Positions 8,942-18,208 of a stretch of 35,896 nt of DNA are shown in pieces (position 1 is the first letter of the stretch; every line of letters begins with the position of its first letter). The DNA is taken from contig QHNT01000061.1 in assembly GCA_003218515.1 (NCBI GenBank), forward strand, positions 1 to 35,896. Direction: 5' to 3'. The stretch is from Verrucomicrobiota bacterium. Lineage in GTDB: Bacteria; Verrucomicrobiota; Verrucomicrobiia; Limisphaerales; AV2. A program made the translations under genes and the position numbers. The notes beneath the pieces are model-generated. The model worked only from the letters and a program-made list of their open reading frames with translations, did not search any database and was not told the origin of the DNA.

Positions 8942-10032
8942 AAAATCAAATAAGCGTCGGAGTTGTAGGGTGTGGGTATTGGGGGCCCAATCTAGTCCGG
9001 AATTTTCGTCAACTGCCCGAGTGCAGCCTGAAGTTGATGTGCGACACCAGCGAAGCGCGGCTGGCCCACCTGAAGTCACTGTATCCGGAGGTGGAGGGGC
9101 ACAAGGATTTCGGCCATCTGCTCAACGGGGCGGAACTCGACGCGGTGATCATCGCGACGCCGGTCAGATTCCATTACGCGATGGCGAAGGCCAGTCTGCT
9201 GGCGGGCAAACACACGTTAATTGAAAAGCCAATGGCGTCCTCAGCCGAAGAGTGCGAGGAACTGATCCAAATCGCGCAGGAAAAGGGGCTGGTTTTGATG
9301 GTAGGACACACATTTCTCTATTCGCCCGCTGTCAAAAAGATCAAAGAAATCGTGGATCGCGGTGACATCGGTGATATCCGGTACATCAGTTCGCGCCGTC
9401 TGAACCTGGGACTCTTTCAGAAGGATATCAACGTGGCCTGGGACTTGGCGCCGCACGATATCTCCATCATTCTTCACGTCCTGGAGGAGCTTCCGGTCAG
9501 CGTAAATTGTCGTGGGGAGGCCCATATCACGCCGGGAGTCGAAGACTTGACGAACATTCATTTGACGTTTCGGAAACATCGTTCGGCTCTGATTCAGAGC
9601 AGTTGGCTGGACCCGCGGAAAGTGCGCGAGATGACTATTGTCGGTTCAAAGCGGATGATCGTTTACGACGATGTTGCGCCATTGGAGAAGATTAAAATAT
9701 TCGATGTGCGCGTTGAAGTTCCGCCACACTACGACAGCTTTGCCGAGTTCCAGTATTCGTATCACTACGGCGATTTGTACGTGCCGTACCTCAAGCAGGA
9801 AGAACCGCTTAAGGTGGAATGCCAGCATTTCCTGGACTGTATCCGCAACGGCAAAACGCCCCTGACCAACGGCCGGAGAGGCCTGGAACTGGTGGAGATA
9901 CTGGAAGCGGCGTCCGCGTCTTTGAAACGCAACGGGGCCGCCGTTGAAATCTCCGAGACCCGCAACGGGACTTCTCTCACAAACGCGCCCAGGGAGCGAG
10001 CGGCGCGTAAGTCGGAATTGGTTTGTGCATGA
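8938..10032 (+). CDS. Gfo/Idh/MocA family oxidoreductase
   Basis: VGVVGCGYWGPNLVRNFRQLP Rossmann motif; AVIIATPVRFHYAMAKASLLAGKHTLIEKPMASSAEECEELI; WDLAPHDISIILHVL. ATGA overlap with the upstream gene. Confidence 0.94.
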   Translation: MKNQISVGVVGCGYWGPNLVRNFRQLPECSLKLMCDTSEARLAHLKSLYPEVEGHKDFGHLLNGAELDAVIIATPVRFHYAMAKASLLAGKHTLIEKPMASSAEECEELIQIAQEKGLVLMVGHTFLYSPAVKKIKEIVDRGDIGDIRYISSRRLNLGLFQKDINVAWDLAPHDISIILHVLEELPVSVNCRGEAHITPGVEDLTNIHLTFRKHRSALIQSSWLDPRKVREMTIVGSKRMIVYDDVAPLEKIKIFDVRVEVPPHYDSFAEFQYSYHYGDLYVPYLKQEEPLKVECQHFLDCIRNGKTPLTNGRRGLELVEILEAASASLKRNGAAVEISETRNGTSLTNAPRERAARKSELVCA

Positions 10033-10538
10033 GGCGGCGCACGAAACCTGTCAGGCAGCTTTTCCAGCGAATCGCAACGGACGTAAAGTTGGGCAAGGGC
10101 GTGCGGCTTTATGGTTTTACCAACCTTTATGGCTGTGAGATCGGCGACGAGGTAAAGATTGGCGCGTTCGTGGAAGTTCAAAAGGGCGCGAAAATCGGGA
10201 GCCGCTGCAAGATTTCCAGCCACAGCTTTATCTGTGAAGGCGTGACACTGGAGGAGGAAGTCTTCATCGGCCATAACGTGACTTTCATTAACGACCTTTA
10301 TCCTCGCTCGACGGATGGGGAGGGGCGGCTGCAGACTGAGTCGGACTGGAAATGCGTTCCGACCCTCGTGAAGAAGGGGGCTTCAATTGGTTCGAGTGCG
10401 ACCTTGCTTTGCGGTATAACGGTGGGAGAATACGCGATCGTCGGAGCCGGTAGTGTAGTGACCAAAGACGTCCCGCCCTACGGCGTAGTGGTTGGCAATC
10501 CTGCGAAGGTATTGAAGATGCTTCCGCGAAAGAAGTAA
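10023..10538 (+). CDS. Hexapeptide-repeat (left-handed beta-helix) acyltransferase, WbpD/WlbB-like
   Basis: Hexapeptide repeats GCEIGDEVKIGAFVEVQKGAKIGSRCKISSHSFICEGVTLEEEVFIGHNVTFINDLYPR...GASIGSSATLLCGITVGEYAIVGAGSVVTKDVPPYGVVVGNPAKVL. Confidence 0.9.
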   Translation: MCMRRRTKPVRQLFQRIATDVKLGKGVRLYGFTNLYGCEIGDEVKIGAFVEVQKGAKIGSRCKISSHSFICEGVTLEEEVFIGHNVTFINDLYPRSTDGEGRLQTESDWKCVPTLVKKGASIGSSATLLCGITVGEYAIVGAGSVVTKDVPPYGVVVGNPAKVLKMLPRKK

Positions 10539-10601
10539 TATGCAGCCCTTTGTGTTCAAGTCCGGGTCAATCCTTAACCGCAAGCACTAGGGTCGCGCCA
10601 G

Positions 10602-12914
10602 ATGAATTCCGAACCAAACATCATAAAGGGTGAAGCCGGAGCGGCTCCGCCTGCCGGCCTGGATCTGAGATTCTTTTACTATGTCGTGTTCCGGCATAAA
10701 TGGAAGATAGCGTTTCTTTTCGCGGCGGGCCTGTCGGCTGCGGTGGCTGTGTGCTTAGTCAAGGGGCCGGTGTACCAGTCGGAGGCCAAACTGCTTGTGC
10801 GCTACGTGCTGGAAAACGAGGGGCGATCATTGAGTCCGACGGCCATGGATTCCCAGCTCAAGTCTCCAGATCCGGGGGGCTCCAGCATTATCAATGGGGA
10901 GATGGAAATGCTGGGCAGCTTTGACCTGGCCCAGCAGGTGGCCGACAGCGTGGGTGCGGAAAGGATATTGGGAGAGGCCGGCGGGGAAACGAATCGAATC
11001 CGGGCGGCGCTGGTGATCCAGAGGAATTTACATACCGAAGCGCCCGGCAAGAGCAGCGTTATTCGTGTGGTCTTTCAGCATCCGGATGCCGAGCTGGTTC
11101 AGCCTGTGCTGAGCCAACTGATCACCAATTATCTGGATCGGCACTTTAAACTGCACCTGGCTCCGGGTGTTTTTAATGATTTTCTTTCAAACAGAACCGT
11201 TGCGCTGGGGAACGAGCTGAAAGAAACCGAAGACAGGTTGCGTGAGTTAAAGCAGAGCATCGGAGTGGTGTCGGTGGAGGACACAAAGAAGGCGTATGCG
11301 GAGCGGATGTCGAAGACCGGGGCGGAACTGTTCAGCGCGATGGCGGAACTGGCCGAGCAAAAGGCGATGCTGGAAGAGCCTGGAAAAGTGGCGCCGTTGA
11401 ATACGAACTCCAGTGCTGCCGCGACCGTGGCTGAGGAAAAAGTTCCGCCGCACAAAGTGGATGAGTACAACGCCCTGAGCGCGCGGGTGGAGTCCTTTCT
11501 TAAAAAGGAAAATGACTATCTGACGAGTGGCTACGCCGAGACGAGCGATTTTGTGAAAGGAGTGCGTAAGAGCATCGCTGAGCTGGAACAGAAGAAAAGG
11601 AGACTGGTAGAGGAATACCCGCAACTAACCAGACTCAATTTACCGACGGCCAGCGGCGGCACTCAGGGGGGGCCGGGTGTAGCGATGACGGATCCGCTGC
11701 TCGAAGCCTCCAAGAAGATTAGAGCGCTGGAGGCCAAGATTAAGGTGTTAAATGAGCAATTGGATAAAATGCGCGCCGAAGCCGCCAAGGTGGACGCTGC
11801 CGAGCCCGAAATAACTCAATTGGAAAGGCAGAGGGTTTTGCTGAATACGAACTATCATTATTACCAGGTCAGTTGGGAACAATCGCGAGTGGTGGAGAAC
11901 CTTGGAGCGGGAAGATTTTCCAACATCGGCGTGGTGCAGGAGCCGTCTCCTCCGTTCAGAGAGAACAAAAAGACGCTTAAGTTGGCGGCCGTGGCCCTGG
12001 TCTTCGGAGCCTTTGGCGGCATCGCGCTGGGGTTCATTATCGAGCTGGTTCTCGACCACTCTGTGAGGCGTCCGGAAGAGATCAGGACGAAACTGCGTCT
12101 GCCTCTTTTTCTGACGATCCCGTATTTGTCACGGAACGGACACGCGCCTCGATTGGGGCCTGGGCGGGAGGTTTACCTGCCAGCGGAGAGGGGCTGGCCG
12201 AATCAGCAGAGCGGAGCGGCGCCTGGCGCGGAGCAGACCCGGGCTTCGGGCAAAGCAGGCGGCGGGCAGATCGCGCCTTGGGAGACGCGGCGCGGATTGG
12301 GGGCCTATTACGAAGCGTTGCGGGATCGGCTCGTCACCTATTTTGAGGTCAACAACATGGCCCATAAGCCGAAGCTGGTTGCGGTGACCAGTTGTTCGAG
12401 GGGCGCCGGAGTCACCTCCACAGCGGCCGGTCTGGCGGCGGCACTTTCGGAGACGGGCGCCGGGAATGTTCTTCTGTGCGATATGAACCTGGAGCAAGGA
12501 GCGGCCCATCCGTTCTACAAGGGCAAAGTGGCTTGCGGCCTTTCCGATGCGCTGGAAAGCGGAAAAAGGGACCCTGCCCTGATCGGGCAGAATTTATACC
12601 TGGCATCATTAAACGGAACGACAGAAAAGCTTCCCCGTGTTTTGCCGAAACGATTCACGAATCTGGTACCGAAACTGAAGATGAGCGATTACGACTATAT
12701 CATTTTTGATATGCCCGCCATCAGTCAAACCAGCATCACGCCGAGAGTGGCGGCCTTTATGGACCTGGTCCTGCTGGTGATTGAATCGGAGAAGACAAAT
12801 TGTTACGTGGTCGAACAGGCCGAATCGATGCTGGCGGAATCGCAGGTCAGCGCGAAAGCGGTGTTAAACAAGTACCGACGTTACGTGCCGCAGTGGCTGC
12901 AACAGGAGCTGTGA
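10602..12914 (+). CDS. Wzz-type chain-length determinant fused to BY-kinase-like ATPase domain
   Basis: N-terminal TM and Wzz-like segment (RFFYYVVFRHKWKIAFLFAAGLSAAVAVCLVKGPVYQSEAKLLVRY), long coiled-coil, second TM (LAAVALVFGAFGGIALGFIIELVLDHSVRRPEEI), C-terminal ATPase-like fold (LVAVTSCSRGAGVTSTAAGLAAALSE...NVLLCDMNL...YDYIIFDMPAI). Confidence 0.88.
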   Translation: MNSEPNIIKGEAGAAPPAGLDLRFFYYVVFRHKWKIAFLFAAGLSAAVAVCLVKGPVYQSEAKLLVRYVLENEGRSLSPTAMDSQLKSPDPGGSSIINGEMEMLGSFDLAQQVADSVGAERILGEAGGETNRIRAALVIQRNLHTEAPGKSSVIRVVFQHPDAELVQPVLSQLITNYLDRHFKLHLAPGVFNDFLSNRTVALGNELKETEDRLRELKQSIGVVSVEDTKKAYAERMSKTGAELFSAMAELAEQKAMLEEPGKVAPLNTNSSAAATVAEEKVPPHKVDEYNALSARVESFLKKENDYLTSGYAETSDFVKGVRKSIAELEQKKRRLVEEYPQLTRLNLPTASGGTQGGPGVAMTDPLLEASKKIRALEAKIKVLNEQLDKMRAEAAKVDAAEPEITQLERQRVLLNTNYHYYQVSWEQSRVVENLGAGRFSNIGVVQEPSPPFRENKKTLKLAAVALVFGAFGGIALGFIIELVLDHSVRRPEEIRTKLRLPLFLTIPYLSRNGHAPRLGPGREVYLPAERGWPNQQSGAAPGAEQTRASGKAGGGQIAPWETRRGLGAYYEALRDRLVTYFEVNNMAHKPKLVAVTSCSRGAGVTSTAAGLAAALSETGAGNVLLCDMNLEQGAAHPFYKGKVACGLSDALESGKRDPALIGQNLYLASLNGTTEKLPRVLPKRFTNLVPKLKMSDYDYIIFDMPAISQTSITPRVAAFMDLVLLVIESEKTNCYVVEQAESMLAESQVSAKAVLNKYRRYVPQWLQQEL

Positions 12915-13299
12915 ATAGAAACTCTGCCTTACCACCTCTTTTCTTTGACGGTGGATTTGATTTGGGTGACAGGACTGGACCTGCCTACCACCATGCTCAA
13001 GCCGACTCTGCCCCTATGTATTTTGGAGCTTCATCCGATCGGAGGAAATCTGCCGGCAGTCGCGCGGCAAGGATATCAGAGCGCGCGGCATTGCTTCCAT
13101 GACTATGCCGTCGGACACGCAAAATCAGGCCGGGGCGGATTGTTCGACTGCTCCTGGCCAATGGGTTGCTTGGTGAGGCCGGGGCGCGGTTCCGCGCTTG
13201 CCGGGTCAGCAAAAAATGAAGAGTGACAACTCACTCCCGCACAGATCAATCGCGGCGAGCGCGAATTGACGAGGACGAAGTCCGCCTGCATGCCGGCGG

Positions 13300-13575
13300 G
13301 TGGCTCATCGAGAGGGCACATCCAAGCGGCGACCCATGCTCCACTATGAAACCGATCCTCCCAGACCGCCGGCGGAGGCGGACGGGAAGTGCGTTCCGAC
13401 TCTGGTCAAGAATCGGGATTCGATTGGTTCCAGCGCGAGGTTGCTTTGCGGGATGACGGTGGGAGAATACACGATCGTCGGGGCCGGTAGTGCAGTGACC
13501 AAAGACGTGCCGCCTTACGGCGCAGTGGTTGACAACCCCGCGAAATTACTGACGATGCTTCCGCGAAAGAAATAG
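13300..13575 (+). pseudogene. Decayed partial duplicate of the hexapeptide acyltransferase at 10023-10538
   Basis: KCVPTLVKNRDSIGSSARLLCGMTVGEYTIVGAGSAVTKDVPPYGAVVDNPAKLLTMLPRKK closely matches the C-terminus of the 10023-10538 product, and the DNA is also strikingly similar (e.g. ggtgggagaatac.cgatcgtcgg.gccggtagtg.agtgaccaaagacgt). The N-terminal hexapeptide repeats are absent. Confidence 0.8.
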
Positions 13576-13589
13576 AAAGAAATAATAAT

Positions 13590-14723
13590 ATGCAGGTACC
13601 CCTTTTGGACTTAAAGGCACATCACGAGCCGATGCGCGAGGAACTGCTCGCGGCCATTCGCGAGGTCATTGACAGCAGCGCGTTTGCCGGCGGTCCTTTC
13701 GTGGCAAAATTTGAGCAGGACTTCGCTGCGTGCTGCGGGGCTTCGTATGCCATTGGGGTCGGCAACGGAACGGATGCGCTTTGGTTGAGCCTGCTGGCAC
13801 TCGGGATCGGCGCCGGGGATGAAGTGATCACCGCTCCGATGACCTTCATGGCTACGGCGGAGGCGATCAGCTTCTGCGGTGCGAAGCCGGTATTTGTCGA
13901 TATTGACGAACGAACCTACACGTTGGACCCGATTCTCCTGGAACGCGCCATCACCCGCCGCACGAAGGCGATTATCCCGGTCCATTTGTTTGGCCAGGCG
14001 GCGGACATGGATCCGATTCTTGAAATTGCGCGACGGCACGGATTACCGGTGATCGAGGACGCATGCCAGGCGCATGGCGCCGAATATAAAGGCCGGAGGG
14101 CGGGCTCGCTTGGGATCTGCGGTTGCTTCAGCTTTTACCCCGGCAAGAATCTGGGCGCCCTCGGGGAAGCCGGCGCGGTTGTCACGAACAGCGAGGAGTT
14201 GACGAATAAGATCCGAATGCTGCGCGATCATGGGCAGGCAAAGAAGTACCATCACGTTTTGATTGGCTGGAATGCCCGGATGGACGGGATTCAAGGAGCG
14301 GTGCTCCGCGTGAAGCTGAGGTATTTGTCGAAGGCAAACGATGCCCGACGCGCCCACGCTCGATCCTACAACCAACAGCTCGCTGACTTTGAAGACTTGA
14401 TCACGCCCGTCGAGGCGGGTTACGCGCGTCACGTTTACCATGTCTATACCGTTCGCTGCCGCACCCGCGACCGAATTTTGCAGGCGATGGCCGGGCGGGG
14501 AATCGCGTGCGGGATCCATTATCCCGTTCCGGTGCATCTTCAGGAGGCATACCGCTTCCTGGGATACACGAAAGGATCGTTTCCGGTTGCTGAACAGTGC
14601 GCGGAGGAGTTTTTATCTCTGCCAATGTTCCCGGAGTTGAGCGCAGATCAAATACAGGCGGTAAGTTCCGGAGTGAAGGCCGAGTTGGAAAAGGACAAAA
14701 TGGCTTATGAACCCGTCGGCTAG
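13590..14723 (+). CDS. DegT/DnrJ/EryC1/StrS family PLP-dependent sugar aminotransferase
   Basis: MQVPLLDLKAHHEPMREELLAAIREVIDSSAFAGGPFVAKFEQDFA; GVGNGTDALWLSLLALGIGAGDEVITAPMTFMATAEAI; VIEDACQAHGAEYKG; FSFYPGKNLGALGEAGAVVT (PLP lysine); HYPVPVHLQEAYRFLGY. Confidence 0.94.
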   Translation: MQVPLLDLKAHHEPMREELLAAIREVIDSSAFAGGPFVAKFEQDFAACCGASYAIGVGNGTDALWLSLLALGIGAGDEVITAPMTFMATAEAISFCGAKPVFVDIDERTYTLDPILLERAITRRTKAIIPVHLFGQAADMDPILEIARRHGLPVIEDACQAHGAEYKGRRAGSLGICGCFSFYPGKNLGALGEAGAVVTNSEELTNKIRMLRDHGQAKKYHHVLIGWNARMDGIQGAVLRVKLRYLSKANDARRAHARSYNQQLADFEDLITPVEAGYARHVYHVYTVRCRTRDRILQAMAGRGIACGIHYPVPVHLQEAYRFLGYTKGSFPVAEQCAEEFLSLPMFPELSADQIQAVSSGVKAELEKDKMAYEPVG

Positions 14724-15714
14724 GACCAACTTTGAATCCTCGCCGCTGCTCCCGTCGGTGCGAACGGGAGTCAAGCATCGCCCGGACTTTCAGCTATTGA
14801 ACCCGAGCGAGAGAAGCGGCTGGGATCAAATGCTGATGCAGCACGAGGACCATTCGTTTTTCCACGGATCGGGCTGGGCAGGGGTGTTACAGAGCACGTA
14901 CGGCCACGATCCCCGCTATCTTGCCGTTTTGACCGGCTCGCGGCTGGAGGCGTTGGTGCCGATGATGGAAATCAAGACGCTGCTCGTCGGCAAGCGGGGA
15001 GTCTCGCTTCCGTTTTCGGACGACTCTCCCATTCTTTCGTCCCCGAGCCTGCCGGAGTCGGAGGTCATCACGGAGGCCATCGGCTTCGGGCGCAAGCAGG
15101 GTTGGAAGACGCTCGAGCTTCGGGGTGTCAGGCACCTCCCTGCCGGGACGTCGCCCTCAGTTTCTTTCTACGGCCACATGCTGGAGCTGTCGAACCGCGA
15201 GGAACAAATCATGTCTCGCTTTGCCAGCAGCTTGCGACGGGCGGTTAGAAAGGCCGAGGCTGCCAGATTGCGGGTTGAGATCTCGGACGCCATTGAGTCG
15301 GTGCGGATTTTTTACCTGCTCCACTGCAAGACTCGGCAAAAGCATGGATTGCCGCCGCAACCGATTTCGTTTTTCGACAACATTCACCGAAGTGTTTTGT
15401 CCCGGAAGATGGGTTTTGTCGGCGTGGCGTACGACGGGCAAAAGCCCGTCGCCGCTGCGATTTTCTTCCACCTCGGTAAGAGGGCCGTTTTCAAGTTTGG
15501 CGCTTCCGACCCGGCGTTCCTCCACGTGCGCCCCAACAACCTTCTATTATGGGAGGCCATTCGTTGGTATGCCAGGAATGGCTTTGCCTCGCTCCAGTTC
15601 GGTCGGACATCGATGGGGAACGAGGGCCTTCGGCGCTTCAAGCTTGGATTCGGAACCCGGGAATACAGGATCGATTATCTTAAATACGATTTTCGCAGGA
15701 ATGATTTAAGATAA
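14707..15714 (+). CDS. FemAB-like GNAT-fold protein (PEP-CTERM/EPS-associated type), probably C-terminally truncated
   Basis: HEDHSFFHGSGWAGVLQSTYGHDPRYLAVLTGSRLEALVPMMEIKTLLVGKRGVSLPFSDDSPILS; RKAEAARLRVEISD; FFHLGKRAVFKFGASDPAFLHVRPNNLLLWEAIRWYARNGFASLQFGRTSMGNEGLRRFKLGFGTREYRIDYLKYDFRRN. The stop codon lies inside an inverted repeat. Confidence 0.85.
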   Translation: MNPSARTNFESSPLLPSVRTGVKHRPDFQLLNPSERSGWDQMLMQHEDHSFFHGSGWAGVLQSTYGHDPRYLAVLTGSRLEALVPMMEIKTLLVGKRGVSLPFSDDSPILSSPSLPESEVITEAIGFGRKQGWKTLELRGVRHLPAGTSPSVSFYGHMLELSNREEQIMSRFASSLRRAVRKAEAARLRVEISDAIESVRIFYLLHCKTRQKHGLPPQPISFFDNIHRSVLSRKMGFVGVAYDGQKPVAAAIFFHLGKRAVFKFGASDPAFLHVRPNNLLLWEAIRWYARNGFASLQFGRTSMGNEGLRRFKLGFGTREYRIDYLKYDFRRNDLR

Positions 15715-15737
15715 TCGATCCTGTATTCCCGGGTTCC
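15652..15737. repeat. Perfect 34-bp inverted repeat with 18-nt loop at the 3' end of the FemAB-like gene
   Basis: Left arm 15652-15685 ggaacccgggaatacaggatcgattatcttaaat; loop 15686-15703 acgattttcgcaggaatg; right arm 15704-15737 atttaagataatcgatcctgtattcccgggttcc, the exact reverse complement. Confidence 0.97.
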
Positions 15738-15776
15738 AAACCCACCAGCCTGGATATCGAAACAGTTGATCACACA

Positions 15777-18071
15777 ATGTTCTTCACTCGAGCCTACTAC
15801 CAAATCAAACCTTTTCTGCCATGGCACTTGCGCATGGCCCTGCGCCGATTTGTGGCGAAAGCAAAACTGAAAAGGTTCGGCGATGTTTGGCCGATCAGTC
15901 AAAGCGCGGCTCCGCCACCGCCGGGTTGGCCAGGTTGGCCGGAGGGAAAGAAATTCGCCCTGGTTCTTACGCATGATGTTGAAGGTCAAAAAGGACTGGA
16001 CAATTGCCGTCAGCTCGCGGAATTGGAAATGCGGTTGGGATTTCAATCCTCGTTTAATTTTATTCCTGAAGGAGAGTATTCGACTCCCAGGGAGTTGCGC
16101 GATTTCCTCACCGCGCACGGATTTGAAGTTGGTGTGCACGATCTGAGGCACGACGGGAAGCTCTACAATTCCCACTCCAATTTTAGCAGGTGCGCCCGGC
16201 GGATTAATCACTATTTGAAGGAATGGAATGCGGTTGGGTTTCGATCAGGGTTAATGCACCATAATCTGGAGTGGCTTCAGGAGCTGGACGTGCTCTACGA
16301 TGCCTCGACGTTCGACACCGACTTTTTCGAGCCTCAACCCGACGGCGTTGACACTATTTTTCCCTTCTGGGTCCCCGCGCCCGACCTGGAACGCGGCGCG
16401 CTGGACGCAGAATCCGGAACCTCGACAAAGCCAGGCTACATCGAATTGCCCTACACACTACCCCAGGATTCGACTCTCTTTCTCCTGTTCAGGGAAAAGA
16501 CTATCGAGACCTGGAAGAAGAAGCTGGACTGGGTCGCCGACCGCGGCGGGATGGCCTTGGTGAATGTGCATCCAGATTACCTTCGCTTTGAAGGTCAACC
16601 AGCGACTGCCCGAAACTTCCCGACGGAATATTATGAGCGATTTCTCCAGTACGCGCGCCAACGATACGGAGCCTCAATCTGGCAAGTGTTGCCGAAAGTA
16701 GTGGCGACGTTTGCACGGAACGCCTTCGACGGCGAGGCCCGGCGCCGTCTTCGAACAGAATCGTCAGTTCTGGAGCCAGAACAGACCTTGTTCGTTTCGA
16801 CCTCCGGGCACCGGGAAGCTATCGACTCACGTGATGAGGACTCGCGGCGTCCGAAAATTGACGCCGGGAGCATCTCACAGCCAGCAACAATGACGGCTGT
16901 GAAGTCTGTCCTGATGATTGGTTACATGGAATATACCGGGGATGCTCGGGTGATCCGGGAAGCGGAGGCGGGTTTAGCTGGCGGATTTGAGGTGGACGTC
17001 ATCGGTCTTCGAGACGCGGTTATTCCAAATATTAAAGAATATCGGGGAGTTCGGCTGGTAAATGTTAATCAATTCCGGTATCAAGGTAGCGGACGATTCA
17101 GATACGTGCTGTCTTATCTGGAGTTTTTCATAAGGTGTTTGTTCAAAACCACCTTTCTTTGTCTTAGGAAGAGATATGTTGCCGTCCATGTGAACAACAT
17201 GCCGGACTTTTTTGTCTTCTGCGCGCTTCTTCCAAAGTTGATGGGCGCAAAAGTGCTGCTGGATATCCATGATCCCATGGCGGAAACGTTCGCCTCAAAG
17301 TTCAAGAGCGGGAAAAAGAGTTTCTTTTATAAGCTGCTGCTTTGGGAGGAACGCTTAAGCGCCGCGTTCGCGGACGGCATCATCACGGTACACGACCCCG
17401 TTAAGGATCATATTCTGGTGAAGCATGGAATGCGGCCTGAATCGATCGAAGTGATCGCGAATTTCGCCGATGAGCAGCTCTTCCGCGTGCAGGAGAATTA
17501 CGTGATTAATGGAGCGTTGCGGATGATCTTTCATGGGTCTGTCATTGAAAGATACGGTCTATCCAATCTGATGCTCGCCCTGTCCAAAGTCCGCAACCGT
17601 GACAGAATCTTCATGAAAATAATTGGCGCCGGTGACTTTAGCGGCAGGTTGAAGGAAATGATCGCCTCGCTCTCCCTGGGGGACATTGTGGAATTCGAGA
17701 ATCGCTGTTACCCCCTGCGCCAGATTCCCCAACAGCTTTCAACCTTCAATCTTGGTTTGGTCCCGATGGAAATCTCGGAGATTACGGAGTACATCCTCCC
17801 GCTGAAGTTGTTGGAATACATCTCCATGGGCATCCCGCCGGTCACGGTGCGCAATACTGCTATTGGCCATTATTTCAAGGAAGGAGATTGTTTCTTTTAT
17901 AAACCTGAACAACCCGAAAGCTTATCAACTCTACTCGATTACCTGGTAGAACATCCGGACGTGTTGAAGACGCACCGGGAGAAGACCCTGGCCCTGAGGC
18001 CCAAATTCCTCTGGAGTACTCAGAAGGAAAAATACATCAGGTACCTGCAGAAATTATTGTGCAGGCCATGA
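15777..18071 (+). CDS. Fusion: polysaccharide-deacetylase-like N-terminal domain plus GT4-like glycosyltransferase
   Basis: N-terminus KKFALVLTHDVEGQKGLDNCRQLAELEMRLGFQSSFNFIPEGEYSTPRELRDFLTAHGFEVGVHDLRHDGK (NodB-like); after a low-complexity linker TMTAVKSVLMIGYMEYTGDARVIREAEAGLAGGFEVDVIGLR...IHDPMAETF...VIANFADEQLF...IFHGSVIERYGLSNLMLALSKV...VPMEISEITEYILPLKLLEYISMGIPPV (GT-B/GT4). Confidence 0.87.
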   Translation: MFFTRAYYQIKPFLPWHLRMALRRFVAKAKLKRFGDVWPISQSAAPPPPGWPGWPEGKKFALVLTHDVEGQKGLDNCRQLAELEMRLGFQSSFNFIPEGEYSTPRELRDFLTAHGFEVGVHDLRHDGKLYNSHSNFSRCARRINHYLKEWNAVGFRSGLMHHNLEWLQELDVLYDASTFDTDFFEPQPDGVDTIFPFWVPAPDLERGALDAESGTSTKPGYIELPYTLPQDSTLFLLFREKTIETWKKKLDWVADRGGMALVNVHPDYLRFEGQPATARNFPTEYYERFLQYARQRYGASIWQVLPKVVATFARNAFDGEARRRLRTESSVLEPEQTLFVSTSGHREAIDSRDEDSRRPKIDAGSISQPATMTAVKSVLMIGYMEYTGDARVIREAEAGLAGGFEVDVIGLRDAVIPNIKEYRGVRLVNVNQFRYQGSGRFRYVLSYLEFFIRCLFKTTFLCLRKRYVAVHVNNMPDFFVFCALLPKLMGAKVLLDIHDPMAETFASKFKSGKKSFFYKLLLWEERLSAAFADGIITVHDPVKDHILVKHGMRPESIEVIANFADEQLFRVQENYVINGALRMIFHGSVIERYGLSNLMLALSKVRNRDRIFMKIIGAGDFSGRLKEMIASLSLGDIVEFENRCYPLRQIPQQLSTFNLGLVPMEISEITEYILPLKLLEYISMGIPPVTVRNTAIGHYFKEGDCFFYKPEQPESLSTLLDYLVEHPDVLKTHREKTLALRPKFLWSTQKEKYIRYLQKLLCRP

Positions 18072-18208
18072 GCTTTCCGCAAGGAACGCCGTGCGGTGTA
18101 CTCCTGAATTCTGCCGCAATTCGCTCCGCTGCCTCGAAGGTCTGCGCGGAATAGCAGTGTCAAAAAAATTTACTGCGCAAACCGATTCGCCATGACCAAA
18201 GGACTCGC

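Noticed and set aside
15675-16211. 178-aa minus-strand ORF ending in GFGTREYRIDYLK
   Set aside because: The matching peptide arises from the inverted repeat; the rest is antisense to the deacetylase-GT fusion. Kept only as evidence for the fold-back finding.
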